From NCBI GenBank assembly GCA_937872225.1, contig CALMRZ010000047.1, positions 62,001-126,000 of the forward strand: a stretch of 64,000 nucleotides of DNA. The letters are read 5' to 3'. A program made the position numbers and the translations under genes. The DNA comes from an uncultured Spirochaetota bacterium (GTDB taxonomy: Bacteria; Spirochaetota; UBA4802; UBA5550). Positions 53,593 to 60,583 of this stretch are shown here, piece by piece; the first letter of the stretch is position 1; the number at the start of each line of letters is the position of its first letter. Under the pieces are notes generated by a model. It was not told where the DNA came from, did no database searches, and saw only the letters and a program-made list of their open reading frames with translations.

Positions 53593-54369
53593 ATGCCGAA
53601 ACTGATAGACTGCAGCATTGCCATAGAGAATGATCTTCCATCGGACCCGCCGATGATGATTCCCAGGATACAGTACCTTGGGCATGATTCCGGCGCTGAC
53701 CAGATGAAGCTGTTCTTCCCCGATATTGACACGAAAAAAGACCTCCCCGGCGGCAAGGGGTGGGCCGTTGAAATCGTCACCCTGAGCACCCACGCCGGCA
53801 CGCACCTTGACGCGCCTTGGCATTACCATCCCACCATGGACGGCGGGGCCCGGGCGCTGACCATAGACGAGGTGCCCCTGGAATGGTGCATCGGCCGCGG
53901 CGTGAAGCTGGATTTCCGCCACTTTCCCGACGGCTACCTGGTCACGGCAAAGGACATGGAAAAGGCCTTCAGCGGCATCGGCCATACCCTGGCCGAAGGG
54001 GATATCGTGCTGGTGAACACCGGCGCGGATGCATGGTGGGGCAAACCGGAATATCTTCTCAGGGGATGCGGCATGGGAAGGGAGGCCACCCTGTGGCTGT
54101 GCGACCGCGGCGTCCATGTGGTCGGGACCGATGCCTGGAGCTGGGACCGGCCGCTTCCGCTTATCGCCAGGGATTTCAAGGAATCGGGGGACCCCTCCAT
54201 CGTCTGGGAAGGGCATTTTGCCGGCATAGAGAAAGGGTATTGCCATATTGAAAAGCTGACGAACCTTGACAGGCTACCGGCGACCGGCTTCACCTTTCAC
54301 TGCTTCCCGGTGAAGATCAAGGGAGCCAGCGCCGGCTGGATACGGGCGGTGGCGATGCTGGATGAATGA
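53593..54369 (+). CDS. Cyclase/kynurenine-formamidase-like hydrolase
   Basis: A 258-aa metal hydrolase of the KynB-like cyclase family. The zinc motif HxGTHxDxPxH is nearly complete in STHAGTHLDAPWHYHP near residue 72, and VNTGADAWWG plus VGTDAWSWDRP complete the family. Known members hydrolyse N-formylkynurenine or act in polyketide cyclisation; here neither pathway is visible. TGGAGG precedes the ATG at 53593. It may act with the deacetylase-like gene in front. Confidence 0.85.
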   Translation: MPKLIDCSIAIENDLPSDPPMMIPRIQYLGHDSGADQMKLFFPDIDTKKDLPGGKGWAVEIVTLSTHAGTHLDAPWHYHPTMDGGARALTIDEVPLEWCIGRGVKLDFRHFPDGYLVTAKDMEKAFSGIGHTLAEGDIVLVNTGADAWWGKPEYLLRGCGMGREATLWLCDRGVHVVGTDAWSWDRPLPLIARDFKESGDPSIVWEGHFAGIEKGYCHIEKLTNLDRLPATGFTFHCFPVKIKGASAGWIRAVAMLDE

Positions 54370-54387
54370 GGGAGCTTATGCATTCCC

Positions 54388-54399
54388 GGGGTCAGAGCA
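54388..54399. repeat. GGGGTCAGAGCA motif
   Basis: GGGGTCAGAGCA is the reverse complement of the TGCTCTGACCCC motif found at 21344 and 21424; another member of the short repeat family. Confidence 0.5.
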
Positions 54400-54406
54400 C
54401 ATGCGG

Positions 54407-55042
54407 TCAGCAATGGATCCCCTTCATGATAATCTGGAAAAATTCTTCCGCCATTTTCTCAATATCCGCCGGATTATTGCCATTGTTCTTATTCAGGACA
54501 AAGTAAAAGTAGTCAACCCGTAAAAAGGCGCCGGCGGCGATGTTGGCCGCCAGCTCTATATCGAGGTCGGCCCTGACGATGCCAAGCCTGATCCCTTCCT
54601 TGAGGTAAACAATGATATAATTGAGCATCTTTTCCTCGAATTTGACCAGGTAGGGCTCAAAGATTTTATTAAGACCCGGGCCGATCCTGAGGTAAATGTT
54701 GCAGAGATCCTCATTTTCCCTGAAAAACTTGAAGCTTCTCAATATCAGAAGCTTCAGCAATGAATTAATATTCTCTGATTTAAAATCCGCGAGGTCTATT
54801 GAAGCCGCTTCCTCCCATTCATTGAGAAATTTGATAAGCAATGATATGAACAGGTCTTCCTTGTTTTTAAAGTAGCGGTAGAAGGTGCCTTTCCCGACCC
54901 TGGCTTCCTTTATAACTTCTTCAACATAGGTTTCGTAATATCCTTTTTCTGAAAATAATTTTTTTGAAAAATCAAGAATCTGGTTTTTCCTGAGCTCACC
55001 TTTCATTCTTTTTTGCATGATTTTATGGAAAACTCCTTTCAT
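54407..55042 (-). CDS. TetR-family regulator of module A
   Basis: A 211-aa regulator: TetR helix-turn-helix at about residues 15-62 (ILDFSKKLFSEKGYYETYVEEVIKEARVGKGTFYRYFKNKEDLF) and an all-helical ligand domain. It is divergent from the iron-sulfur/flavoprotein genes and closely resembles the second TetR at 58653-59282, marking a module duplication. It most likely represses its divergent operon and is released by a substrate of the pathway. The ATG at 55042 lacks a strong ribosome-binding site; an ATG at 55018 is an alternative. Confidence 0.9.
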   Translation of the reverse strand: MKGVFHKIMQKRMKGELRKNQILDFSKKLFSEKGYYETYVEEVIKEARVGKGTFYRYFKNKEDLFISLLIKFLNEWEEAASIDLADFKSENINSLLKLLILRSFKFFRENEDLCNIYLRIGPGLNKIFEPYLVKFEEKMLNYIIVYLKEGIRLGIVRADLDIELAANIAAGAFLRVDYFYFVLNKNNGNNPADIEKMAEEFFQIIMKGIHC

Positions 55043-55054
55043 ATCTTAAAAAAA

Positions 55055-55072
55055 ATACCGGTTGGACGGTAT
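55055..55072. promoter_or_regulatory. Palindrome upstream of module A promoter
   Basis: ATACCG and CGGTAT arms around six bases (ATACCGGTTGGACGGTAT), just upstream of the -35 box and close to the TetR start codon. A related palindrome sits in the same place in module B. Confidence 0.5.
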
Positions 55073-55078
55073 TTTTAA

Positions 55079-55108
55079 TTGACATTTTACAAGTTTATTT
55101 GTTATTTG
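55079..55108 (+). promoter_or_regulatory. Promoter of module A
   Basis: TTGACA (55079-55084), an 18-base spacer and TATTTG (55103-55108). The box and spacer sequence matches that of module B (TTTATTTGTTAT shared). Confidence 0.6.
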
Positions 55109-55125
55109 TCAAATATATATATCAG

Positions 55126-55140
55126 ACCGGACGAGTCCGG
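55126..55140. promoter_or_regulatory. Operator-like palindrome, module A
   Basis: ACCGGACGAGTCCGG contains the arms CCGGAC/GTCCGG around GA. It lies about 20 bases after the -10 box, and resembles the ACCTGACGCGTCCGGT sites of module B. Best candidate for TetR binding. Confidence 0.6.
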
Positions 55141-55224
55141 ATTTTTTTTAAGCTGACATGGTAATATCGTTTTTGGCAGTAAATAGATAGTTGGTTGATT
55201 GTCCAATCAAAAGAAAGGAGGTCC

Positions 55225-55257
55225 ATGGCAAACCTTAATCATGCAATCAGATATTGA
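55225..55257 (+). other. Possible 10-aa leader peptide
   Basis: A perfect AAAGGAGG is followed after three bases by ATG and a 10-codon frame (MANLNHAIRY, stop). The spacing is short for efficient start, and no module B equivalent is seen. It may be a leader peptide or a chance Shine-Dalgarno match. Confidence 0.25.
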
Positions 55258-55309
55258 ATCAACGCAGATAGAACCATAATAATAACGTTTAATAAAGGGG
55301 CGGAATAGT

Positions 55310-56215
55310 ATGAAAGCATCAACTAAAATTATGATGAAGAAGCATGGCTGGAGATATGACCGTTTCATTCACAATTATATATATTTCAAGTTTTACCATC
55401 CCTATGTAAAATTCGTCTATTACCTGTTTAAGTTCCTGTCGCAATACCTGTTCTGGTTTAAACCGATTAACGGGGTTCTCTCCATGGCCCTGGCTCGGTA
55501 TCATTCCAAGGTGCTTTCCTACGGCGACACGAAAAAAATATTCACATTGAATGAAAACATATCAGCCATTTCGGCTGAAAATAAAAAGATAGTCCCCTTC
55601 AAGTATGCCTACAAGATTCTTTTCATGGAGCCGGAGCACATCGCCGTCATGGACTGCCCCTGCAAGGTGGCCCTGGGCGACAGGGATGAGAATATCCTCT
55701 CCTGTCTGGCGGTGGGGAAGGGATTATCGTCATTCTGGCTCGAACACGGGAAGAAGTATAACGCGCGGCAGATCAGCCAGAAGGACGCCCTCGCTCTTAT
55801 CGAAAAATTCAGGAAGATGGGTTATCTTACCCAGGCGTTCTTTAAAGTCGCCACGGGGGGCTCCACCGGCGTCATCTGCAACTGCCACCCTGACACCTGC
55901 GTCAGCCTCCAGGCCACGAAATTTGCAAAGAAGTTCGACAGGAAGTTCACCATGAACGCGGCCGCCGGTTACTCCGTGGAGTTTGCGGAAAAGAAGTGCA
56001 AGTGGCACGGAACATGCCAGGAGGTATGCCCGGTAGGTGCAATCAAGGTGGATAAGACTTCAAAGAATTGGACCTATGACAAGGATGCCTGCATCGGCTG
56101 CGAGCTTTGCGTTGAGCACTGTCCGGAAAAGGCCCTAAGTTTCTACCGGGACAACGCCAAGCCGGTCCCGCTTGATATTGAAATTGTTAAAAAAGAATTT
56201 GTCACACCTAATTAA
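55310..56215 (+). CDS. Cysteine-rich ferredoxin-like protein A1
   Basis: A 301-aa protein. N-terminal residues 19-62 are aromatic and hydrophobic and may sit on the membrane. RYHSKVLSYGDTKKIF (63-78) is a conserved block. A cysteine pattern follows: C116-P-C118, C132, and C190, C192, C197 in CNCHPDTC. The C-terminal domain is a ferredoxin of two [4Fe-4S] type motifs: the first reads C230-x2-H233-x2-C236-x3-C240, with histidine for the second cysteine; the second is complete (C261, C264, C267, C271). It is likely an electron carrier paired with the flavoprotein gene 19 bases downstream. I do not recognise the N-terminal domain. Confidence 0.78.
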   Translation: MKASTKIMMKKHGWRYDRFIHNYIYFKFYHPYVKFVYYLFKFLSQYLFWFKPINGVLSMALARYHSKVLSYGDTKKIFTLNENISAISAENKKIVPFKYAYKILFMEPEHIAVMDCPCKVALGDRDENILSCLAVGKGLSSFWLEHGKKYNARQISQKDALALIEKFRKMGYLTQAFFKVATGGSTGVICNCHPDTCVSLQATKFAKKFDRKFTMNAAAGYSVEFAEKKCKWHGTCQEVCPVGAIKVDKTSKNWTYDKDACIGCELCVEHCPEKALSFYRDNAKPVPLDIEIVKKEFVTPN

Positions 56216-56222
56216 ATTCTCG

Positions 56223-57517
56223 GGGAGCAATGCCATGAAGAAAGAACGGAAGAAAGAGTATGACGTGATCGTGGTCGGGAGCGGCGCGGCCGGGTGCACC
56301 GTGGCCCGCGAGATGACGAAGAAGGGGAAGAAGGTCCTCCTCCTGGAAAAGGGGGGCCGCATGGAGTGGCTCGGCACCACGGCCACCGTGGCGTCCATGA
56401 TCGACATCCCGACCCTGCTGCGCAACTACAAGGATATCGTTATCTTCGTCAACAACTACGGCGGCGCGTCGAACATAGCCGCCGGCTGCGCCCTGCCGCC
56501 GCCGAAAAAGGTCTTTGCCCCCCTGGGCATCGACCTGACCGGGGAGGCGGAGGAGGCGAAGAAGGAGCTCTGGATACAGCCGATGCCCGACGAGCTGGTG
56601 GGTGAAAACAACATGCGCCTCCTGGAGGCGGCCAACAGCCTGGGCTACCACTGGCAGAAGGTGGAAAAGTTCATCAACGCCGATAAGTGCACCGGCTCGG
56701 GGAACTGCATGCTCGGGTGCAAGACCGGGGCCAAGTGGACCGGCCGGGTCTTCGGCGACGAGGCCGTCGCGGGCGGGGCCGACCTGAAGCTCCATGCCAG
56801 CGTGAAGGACGTGATCGTCGAGAACGGGAAGGCCGCGGGCGTGGCCCTGAAGAACGGCGAGCGCTATTACGGCAAGGCGGTGGTGCTTTCCTCGGGGGGC
56901 CTGAACAACGTGCACATGCTCCGCAGGGCCGGCATCGACGAGGCGGGGAAGGGACTCTGCTGCGACTGGCTCTCCTTCGTGCAGGGGATCATCCCCGGGA
57001 CCAATTCCCTGGGCGCGACGCCGATGAGCGTGGGGACCACCGAGCACTATGACGAGGACGGTATCTGCATCCTCCCGGTGGCTCCCAACTGGGCCCTCTT
57101 CCTGGGCATCGTGGCCCTGTCCGGCCCGAAACATCTCCTGAAGCTGGCCAACTTCATGAGATACACCAGCATCATGGTGAAGGTGCAGGACGACATCGTC
57201 GGAGAAATAAAGAAGGGGAGGGCGTTCTCCAAGCCCCTCACCGCCAACGACCGGAAGAAGATCGACAAGGGCGTCCAGATCATCACGAAGATATTCAAGA
57301 AGGCCGGCGCGAAGGAGAGCAGCATCTACCCGATGAAGGCGGCCGGCGCGCACCCGTCGGCGACCTGTAGGATCGGCCACGTGCTGGATGCAAACCTCGA
57401 GACGCAGATCAGGGACCTGTACTGCTGCGACGCCAGCGTGTTCCCGTCGTCGCTGGGCGCGCCGGTGGTCTGGACCGTGGTCTCCCTGGGCAAGAGGCTG
57501 TCGAAGCACCTGGAGGC
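56223..57517 (+). repeat. Long direct repeat, copy 1 (flavoprotein gene)
   Basis: Identical in translation, and apparently in nucleotides, to 60584-61878. It starts at the ribosome-binding site GGGAGC and ends a few codons before the stop, so the tract is almost exactly gene-bounded. Flanks on both sides differ. Confidence 0.9.
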
Positions 57518-57530
57518 TCGGCTCAAGTAG
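56235..57530 (+). CDS. GMC-type FAD oxidoreductase, module A
   Basis: A 431-aa flavoprotein. The FAD-binding VIVVGSGAAGCTVA (11-24) and LLLEKGG (35-41) are clear, and the C-terminal GMC block reads HPSATCRIG (373-381) and DASVFPSSLGAPVVWT (399-414). The catalytic histidine of HP is present, but the usual NP that follows reads AP. KCTGSGNCMLGCKTGAK (151-167) gives three cysteines (C152, C158, C162) reminiscent of an iron-sulfur or metal site. It is shorter than most GMC oxidases. Flanked by two iron-sulfur proteins, it probably oxidises an alcohol or sterol-like compound and passes electrons on. The substrate is unknown. Confidence 0.82.
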   Translation: MKKERKKEYDVIVVGSGAAGCTVAREMTKKGKKVLLLEKGGRMEWLGTTATVASMIDIPTLLRNYKDIVIFVNNYGGASNIAAGCALPPPKKVFAPLGIDLTGEAEEAKKELWIQPMPDELVGENNMRLLEAANSLGYHWQKVEKFINADKCTGSGNCMLGCKTGAKWTGRVFGDEAVAGGADLKLHASVKDVIVENGKAAGVALKNGERYYGKAVVLSSGGLNNVHMLRRAGIDEAGKGLCCDWLSFVQGIIPGTNSLGATPMSVGTTEHYDEDGICILPVAPNWALFLGIVALSGPKHLLKLANFMRYTSIMVKVQDDIVGEIKKGRAFSKPLTANDRKKIDKGVQIITKIFKKAGAKESSIYPMKAAGAHPSATCRIGHVLDANLETQIRDLYCCDASVFPSSLGAPVVWTVVSLGKRLSKHLEARLK

Positions 57531-57548
57531 AAGCGGCTACGGAGTTGT

Positions 57549-57627
57549 CTCCCCCCAACCACCCATGGGTGGTTCCAGTAATCAATGATGGTTATTCAAG
57601 TCCCCCTCCGGGGGATTTAGGGGGCTT
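57549..57627. repeat. Dispersed C-run/G-run repeats in module A
   Basis: CCCCCCAACCACCCATGGGTGG (57551 on) and, at 57597-57627, the 31-base sequence identical to the mreB-mreC copy at 38838-38868. They lie between the flavoprotein and second iron-sulfur genes and have no counterpart in module B. Confidence 0.7.
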
Positions 57628-57677
57628 AAGGGTTAGCCGGTGTGTAAAAGGTATAATACTATCGGGGAGGGTAAACC

Positions 57678-58565
57678 GTGAAACAATCGACCAGGGACAT
57701 CATTAAGAAACATGGATGGCGCTGCGACAGGGCCCTCCATAATTATATTTATTTCCGCTTCTATTATCCCTATATCAAAACATTGACCACAGGGGTGCTT
57801 GCCCTGAAGAATTTCATGTGGTTCAAGCCGCTGAAGCCGGTGGCGAATTTCATCTTCCACCGCTACCATTCAAAGGTGCTGTCGATGGGAGACACCAGGA
57901 AGATCTTCGAGTTGAACCAGGACCTGCGCATGATTTCCGACGAGAACAAGCAGATCATACCCTATAAATACGCGACGAAGATAATCTTCCAGGAGCCGGA
58001 GTTCATCGCTGTCATGGACTGTCCCTGCAAGAAATCGACCCATGCGCCGAAGGAAGACCTCAATTCATGCTTCATGGTCGGAAAGGCTGCGCGGTTCTGG
58101 CTGGACAACAAAAAGTATAACGCGCGCCAGGTCACCCAAAATGAGGCCCTCGAGATAATTGCGGGGCTGAGAAAGAAGAAATACATCACCCAGTCCTTTT
58201 TCAAGGTGGCGACCGGCGGGTGCACCGGCGTCATATGCACCTGCCATCCGGACTACTGCCTAAGCCTCATCGCGGCACGGCTAACGAGAAAACTGGGGGA
58301 CGGCGTGGTTCCCGTTTCCACGAAGTCCGGATACTCGGTAAAGCACGATCCGGGGAAGTGCAGGCAGTGCGGGACCTGCGCTTCGATCTGTCATTTCGGC
58401 TCGATTACGTTTGCCGATGGGAAGCGCGGTTACGGGTCAGCTGAATGCAGGGGGTGCGAGCTCTGCGTCGAGAATTGTCCCAACGGCGCCCTTACCCTGT
58501 ATGTGGACCGGGAAAAACCGCTTCCGCTGGATATCGACCGGATCAGGGAAAAAGCCATGGCCTGA
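57678..58565 (+). CDS. Cysteine-rich ferredoxin-like protein A2
   Basis: A 295-aa paralogue of A1. It keeps the aromatic N-terminal region, the RYHSKVLSMGDTRKIF block, C115-P-C117, C131, and C187, C189, C194. Its ferredoxin domain is complete: C228, C231, C234, C238 and C257, C260, C263, C267. The start is GTG behind GGGGAGGG. A GC-rich terminator follows the gene, closing module A. It is best read as an electron carrier for the flavoprotein. Confidence 0.8.
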   Translation: MKQSTRDIIKKHGWRCDRALHNYIYFRFYYPYIKTLTTGVLALKNFMWFKPLKPVANFIFHRYHSKVLSMGDTRKIFELNQDLRMISDENKQIIPYKYATKIIFQEPEFIAVMDCPCKKSTHAPKEDLNSCFMVGKAARFWLDNKKYNARQVTQNEALEIIAGLRKKKYITQSFFKVATGGCTGVICTCHPDYCLSLIAARLTRKLGDGVVPVSTKSGYSVKHDPGKCRQCGTCASICHFGSITFADGKRGYGSAECRGCELCVENCPNGALTLYVDREKPLPLDIDRIREKAMA

Positions 58566-58615
58566 TTCAGACCCGCTACTCTATATATTACCCCTTAATT
58601 GCCGAAATGGCTAGG

Positions 58616-58648
58616 CCCCGGGAAGTATGTACTCCCGGGGATTTTTTT
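58616..58648 (+). terminator. Terminator of module A
   Basis: CCCCGGGA (58616-58623) pairs with TCCCGGGG (58633-58640), followed by ATTTTTTT. The TetR gene of module B ends just beyond on the other strand. Confidence 0.9.
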
Positions 58649-58652
58649 GCGG

Positions 58653-59282
58653 TCATGGCCGCGGCGCGGGGATGTTCTTGTAGAGAACACCGAAAAACAG
58701 CATGTTGAAGAATTCATCCACAAGGGTTTCCAGGTTGTTCAGGGCGGCTTCGTCGTTTTTTAAAATAAAATAATAATAATGCACCCTGAAGAAGGACCCG
58801 GCAATGATGTTGGCCGCCAGCCTGGTGTTGAATGTCTCGTCAAGGAGCCCGAGGCCGCGGGCTTTCTCCAGGTCATTGATGATGTAATCCAGCATCTGGG
58901 TCTCGAAGTTCTTCAGGTAGGGCTCGATGATGGCGCTCAATCCCGGCGCTATGCGGAAGTAAAGGTTTGACAGTTCTTCGTTGTTTTTAAAAAAGGTAAA
59001 GCTCTCAAGGGCAACTTTCTTTATATAATCCAGGTAAGGAAGAGAGGTGTTTTTGTCGACGCCGATGGATACCGAACTCTGCCAGTCATTGAGGAACATG
59101 AAGAGCAGCGCTACGAAAATATCCTCCTTGTTCTTGAAGTTCCGGTAAAAGGTGCCTTTGCCCACCCCAGCTTCCTTGATGATATCGTCGACATAGGTGC
59201 TGTAAAAGCCCTTTTTTGAAAATAGTTTTTTTGCAGCTTCGATAAGCTTCTGCTTGCGCATCTCGTTTTTCTTCAATTCCAT
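58653..59282 (-). CDS. TetR-family regulator of module B
   Basis: A 209-aa regulator with the helix-turn-helix at residues 12-60 (LIEAAKKLFSKKGFYSTYVDDIIKEAGVGKGTFYRNFKNKEDIF) and a helical ligand domain. It is a paralogue of the TetR at 54407-55042; both end their DNA-binding domain with the same KGTFYR pattern, so their operators may be alike. AGGA precedes the ATG at 59282. It likely represses the divergent module B operon. Confidence 0.92.
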   Translation of the reverse strand: MELKKNEMRKQKLIEAAKKLFSKKGFYSTYVDDIIKEAGVGKGTFYRNFKNKEDIFVALLFMFLNDWQSSVSIGVDKNTSLPYLDYIKKVALESFTFFKNNEELSNLYFRIAPGLSAIIEPYLKNFETQMLDYIINDLEKARGLGLLDETFNTRLAANIIAGSFFRVHYYYFILKNDEAALNNLETLVDEFFNMLFFGVLYKNIPAPRP

Positions 59283-59468
59283 GTTGCATTCCTGAAATTG
59301 GTCAAATCGGCAGTGTTAAACTAGGATAATGCAAGTTTGAAGGCAACATATCAATCATTATGAGACTTTTCAATTAGAAAATAATCTAAAAGTTGTACAG
59401 AATTATTGATAAAACAGAATTTAATTATTGTTAATTTTAATTTAATTTAGATAATTAATTATAATCTA
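59283..59468. other. AT-rich part of module B control region
   Basis: No gene. Strongly AT-rich sequence (many A/T runs) between the TetR gene and the promoter cluster at 59469-59617. It may carry the TetR gene's own promoter or aid DNA bending. Confidence 0.4.
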
Positions 59469-59482
59469 ACCGTCTGGTTGGT
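59469..59482. promoter_or_regulatory. Palindrome upstream of module B promoter
   Basis: ACCGTCTGGTTGGT, an ACC...GGT inverted pattern ten bases before the -35 box, matching the position of the ATACCG/CGGTAT palindrome in module A. Confidence 0.4.
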
Positions 59483-59491
59483 ATATTAATC

Positions 59492-59521
59492 TTGACGTTG
59501 ATAAGGTTTATTTGTTATATT
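59492..59521 (+). promoter_or_regulatory. Promoter of module B
   Basis: TTGACG (59492-59497), 18-base spacer, TATATT (59516-59521). The spacer shares TTTATTTGTTAT with module A. Confidence 0.65.
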
Positions 59522-59531
59522 GGTGAAATGG

Positions 59532-59547
59532 ACCTGACGCGTCCGGT
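59532..59547. promoter_or_regulatory. Operator-like palindrome B-1
   Basis: ACCTGACGCGTCCGGT; the centre GACGCGTC is a perfect palindrome and the outer ACC/GGT pair. It lies ten bases after the -10 box, similar to the module A site. Confidence 0.65.
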
Positions 59548-59601
59548 ATTATTTATAAAGGTCAATTAAAATGCAAAAATGGTTTCATGTATTAAATATA
59601 G

Positions 59602-59617
59602 ACCTGACGCGTCCGGT
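59602..59617. promoter_or_regulatory. Operator-like palindrome B-2
   Basis: A second identical ACCTGACGCGTCCGGT, 70 bases from B-1. Two identical sites suggest cooperative repression. Confidence 0.65.
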
Positions 59618-59669
59618 CATAAAAGTGCAGTTATAACAATCATGAATCTTAACAGGAGGAGGAGTGATG

Positions 59670-60581
59670 ATGAGAGACTCGACAAAGGTTTTAATGAAAA
59701 AGCATGGCTGGCGCGTTGACAGGGCAATCCACAACTATCTTTATTTCGCATGGTACTATCCCTATGTCAAAACAGTGTCTCTGGCATTCAAGCCTCTGGA
59801 GTATCTCACCTGGCTGAAGCCGCTGAAATATGCCGGCAATTTTATCTTCAGCCGGTATCACAGCAAGGTGCTGTCCGCCGGGGACACGAAAAAAATATTC
59901 GAGCTCAATGAGAATATCAATATCGACGGAGAGGAGAACAAGCGGGTCGTCCCCTTCAAGTACGCGCGCAAGATCCTGTTCACCGACCCGGAGTTCATCG
60001 TCGTCATGGACTGCCCCTGCAAGAAAGCCCTCGGCGATAAGAAGGAACATATCAATTCATGCCTCTGTGTCGGCAGCGGCACGGGGAAGTTCTGGCTCGA
60101 CCGCTGTAAAAAATACAATCCCCGCGTCGTTTCCCAGAAAGAGGCCCTGGACCTGATCAGTTCTTTCAGGAAGAAGGGATACATCACCCAAGCCTTCTTC
60201 AAGGTGGCAACGGGGGGCTCCACCGGCGTCATCTGCAACTGCCACCCTGACACCTGCGTGTCCCTTAGGGCAACGGCCCTGACAAAAAAGATCGATCCGA
60301 AAACCTATATGACCGAAGTGTCCGGCTACTCGATAAAGCACGACGATAAACAATGCAGGCGGTGCGGGACGTGCGTGCAGACATGCCACTTCGGCGCCGT
60401 GAACATCAACGGCAAAGGGTGGACCTATGATAAAGACAAATGCCAGGGCTGCGAGCTCTGCGTCGAAAATTGCCCCAACGGGGCGATTCGCCTCTACGCC
60501 GATCCCGAAAAATCAATGCCCCTTGACCTGGACCTGATCAGGGAGCGGGCGCGTAAATCCGCCGATGCGTTAAGAAATTAA
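59670..60581 (+). CDS. Cysteine-rich ferredoxin-like protein B1
   Basis: A 303-aa paralogue of A1 and A2. It has the aromatic N-terminus, RYHSKVLSAGDTKKIF, C115-P-C117, C131, C189/C191/C196 in CNCHPDTC, and a full two-cluster ferredoxin domain: C229, C232, C235, C239 and C258, C261, C264, C268. The ATG at 59670 aligns with the starts of A1 and A2; GTG 59664 and ATG 59667 also follow AGGAGGAGG. It precedes the module B flavoprotein by 14 bases. Confidence 0.82.
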   Translation: MRDSTKVLMKKHGWRVDRAIHNYLYFAWYYPYVKTVSLAFKPLEYLTWLKPLKYAGNFIFSRYHSKVLSAGDTKKIFELNENINIDGEENKRVVPFKYARKILFTDPEFIVVMDCPCKKALGDKKEHINSCLCVGSGTGKFWLDRCKKYNPRVVSQKEALDLISSFRKKGYITQAFFKVATGGSTGVICNCHPDTCVSLRATALTKKIDPKTYMTEVSGYSIKHDDKQCRRCGTCVQTCHFGAVNINGKGWTYDKDKCQGCELCVENCPNGAIRLYADPEKSMPLDLDLIRERARKSADALRN

Positions 60582-60583
60582 TA

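Noticed and set aside
52363-54246. A 627-codon open frame on the minus strand
   Set aside because: It lies opposite the deacetylase-like and cyclase-like genes, which carry clear family motifs. The minus-strand translation has no recognisable domain and is a by-product of GC-rich codon use.
56208-57509. A 433-codon open frame on the minus strand, repeated at 60578-61870
   Set aside because: It mirrors the duplicated flavoprotein gene. Its repetition simply follows from the duplicated DNA, and its histidine/arginine/alanine-rich translation is typical of an antisense frame.
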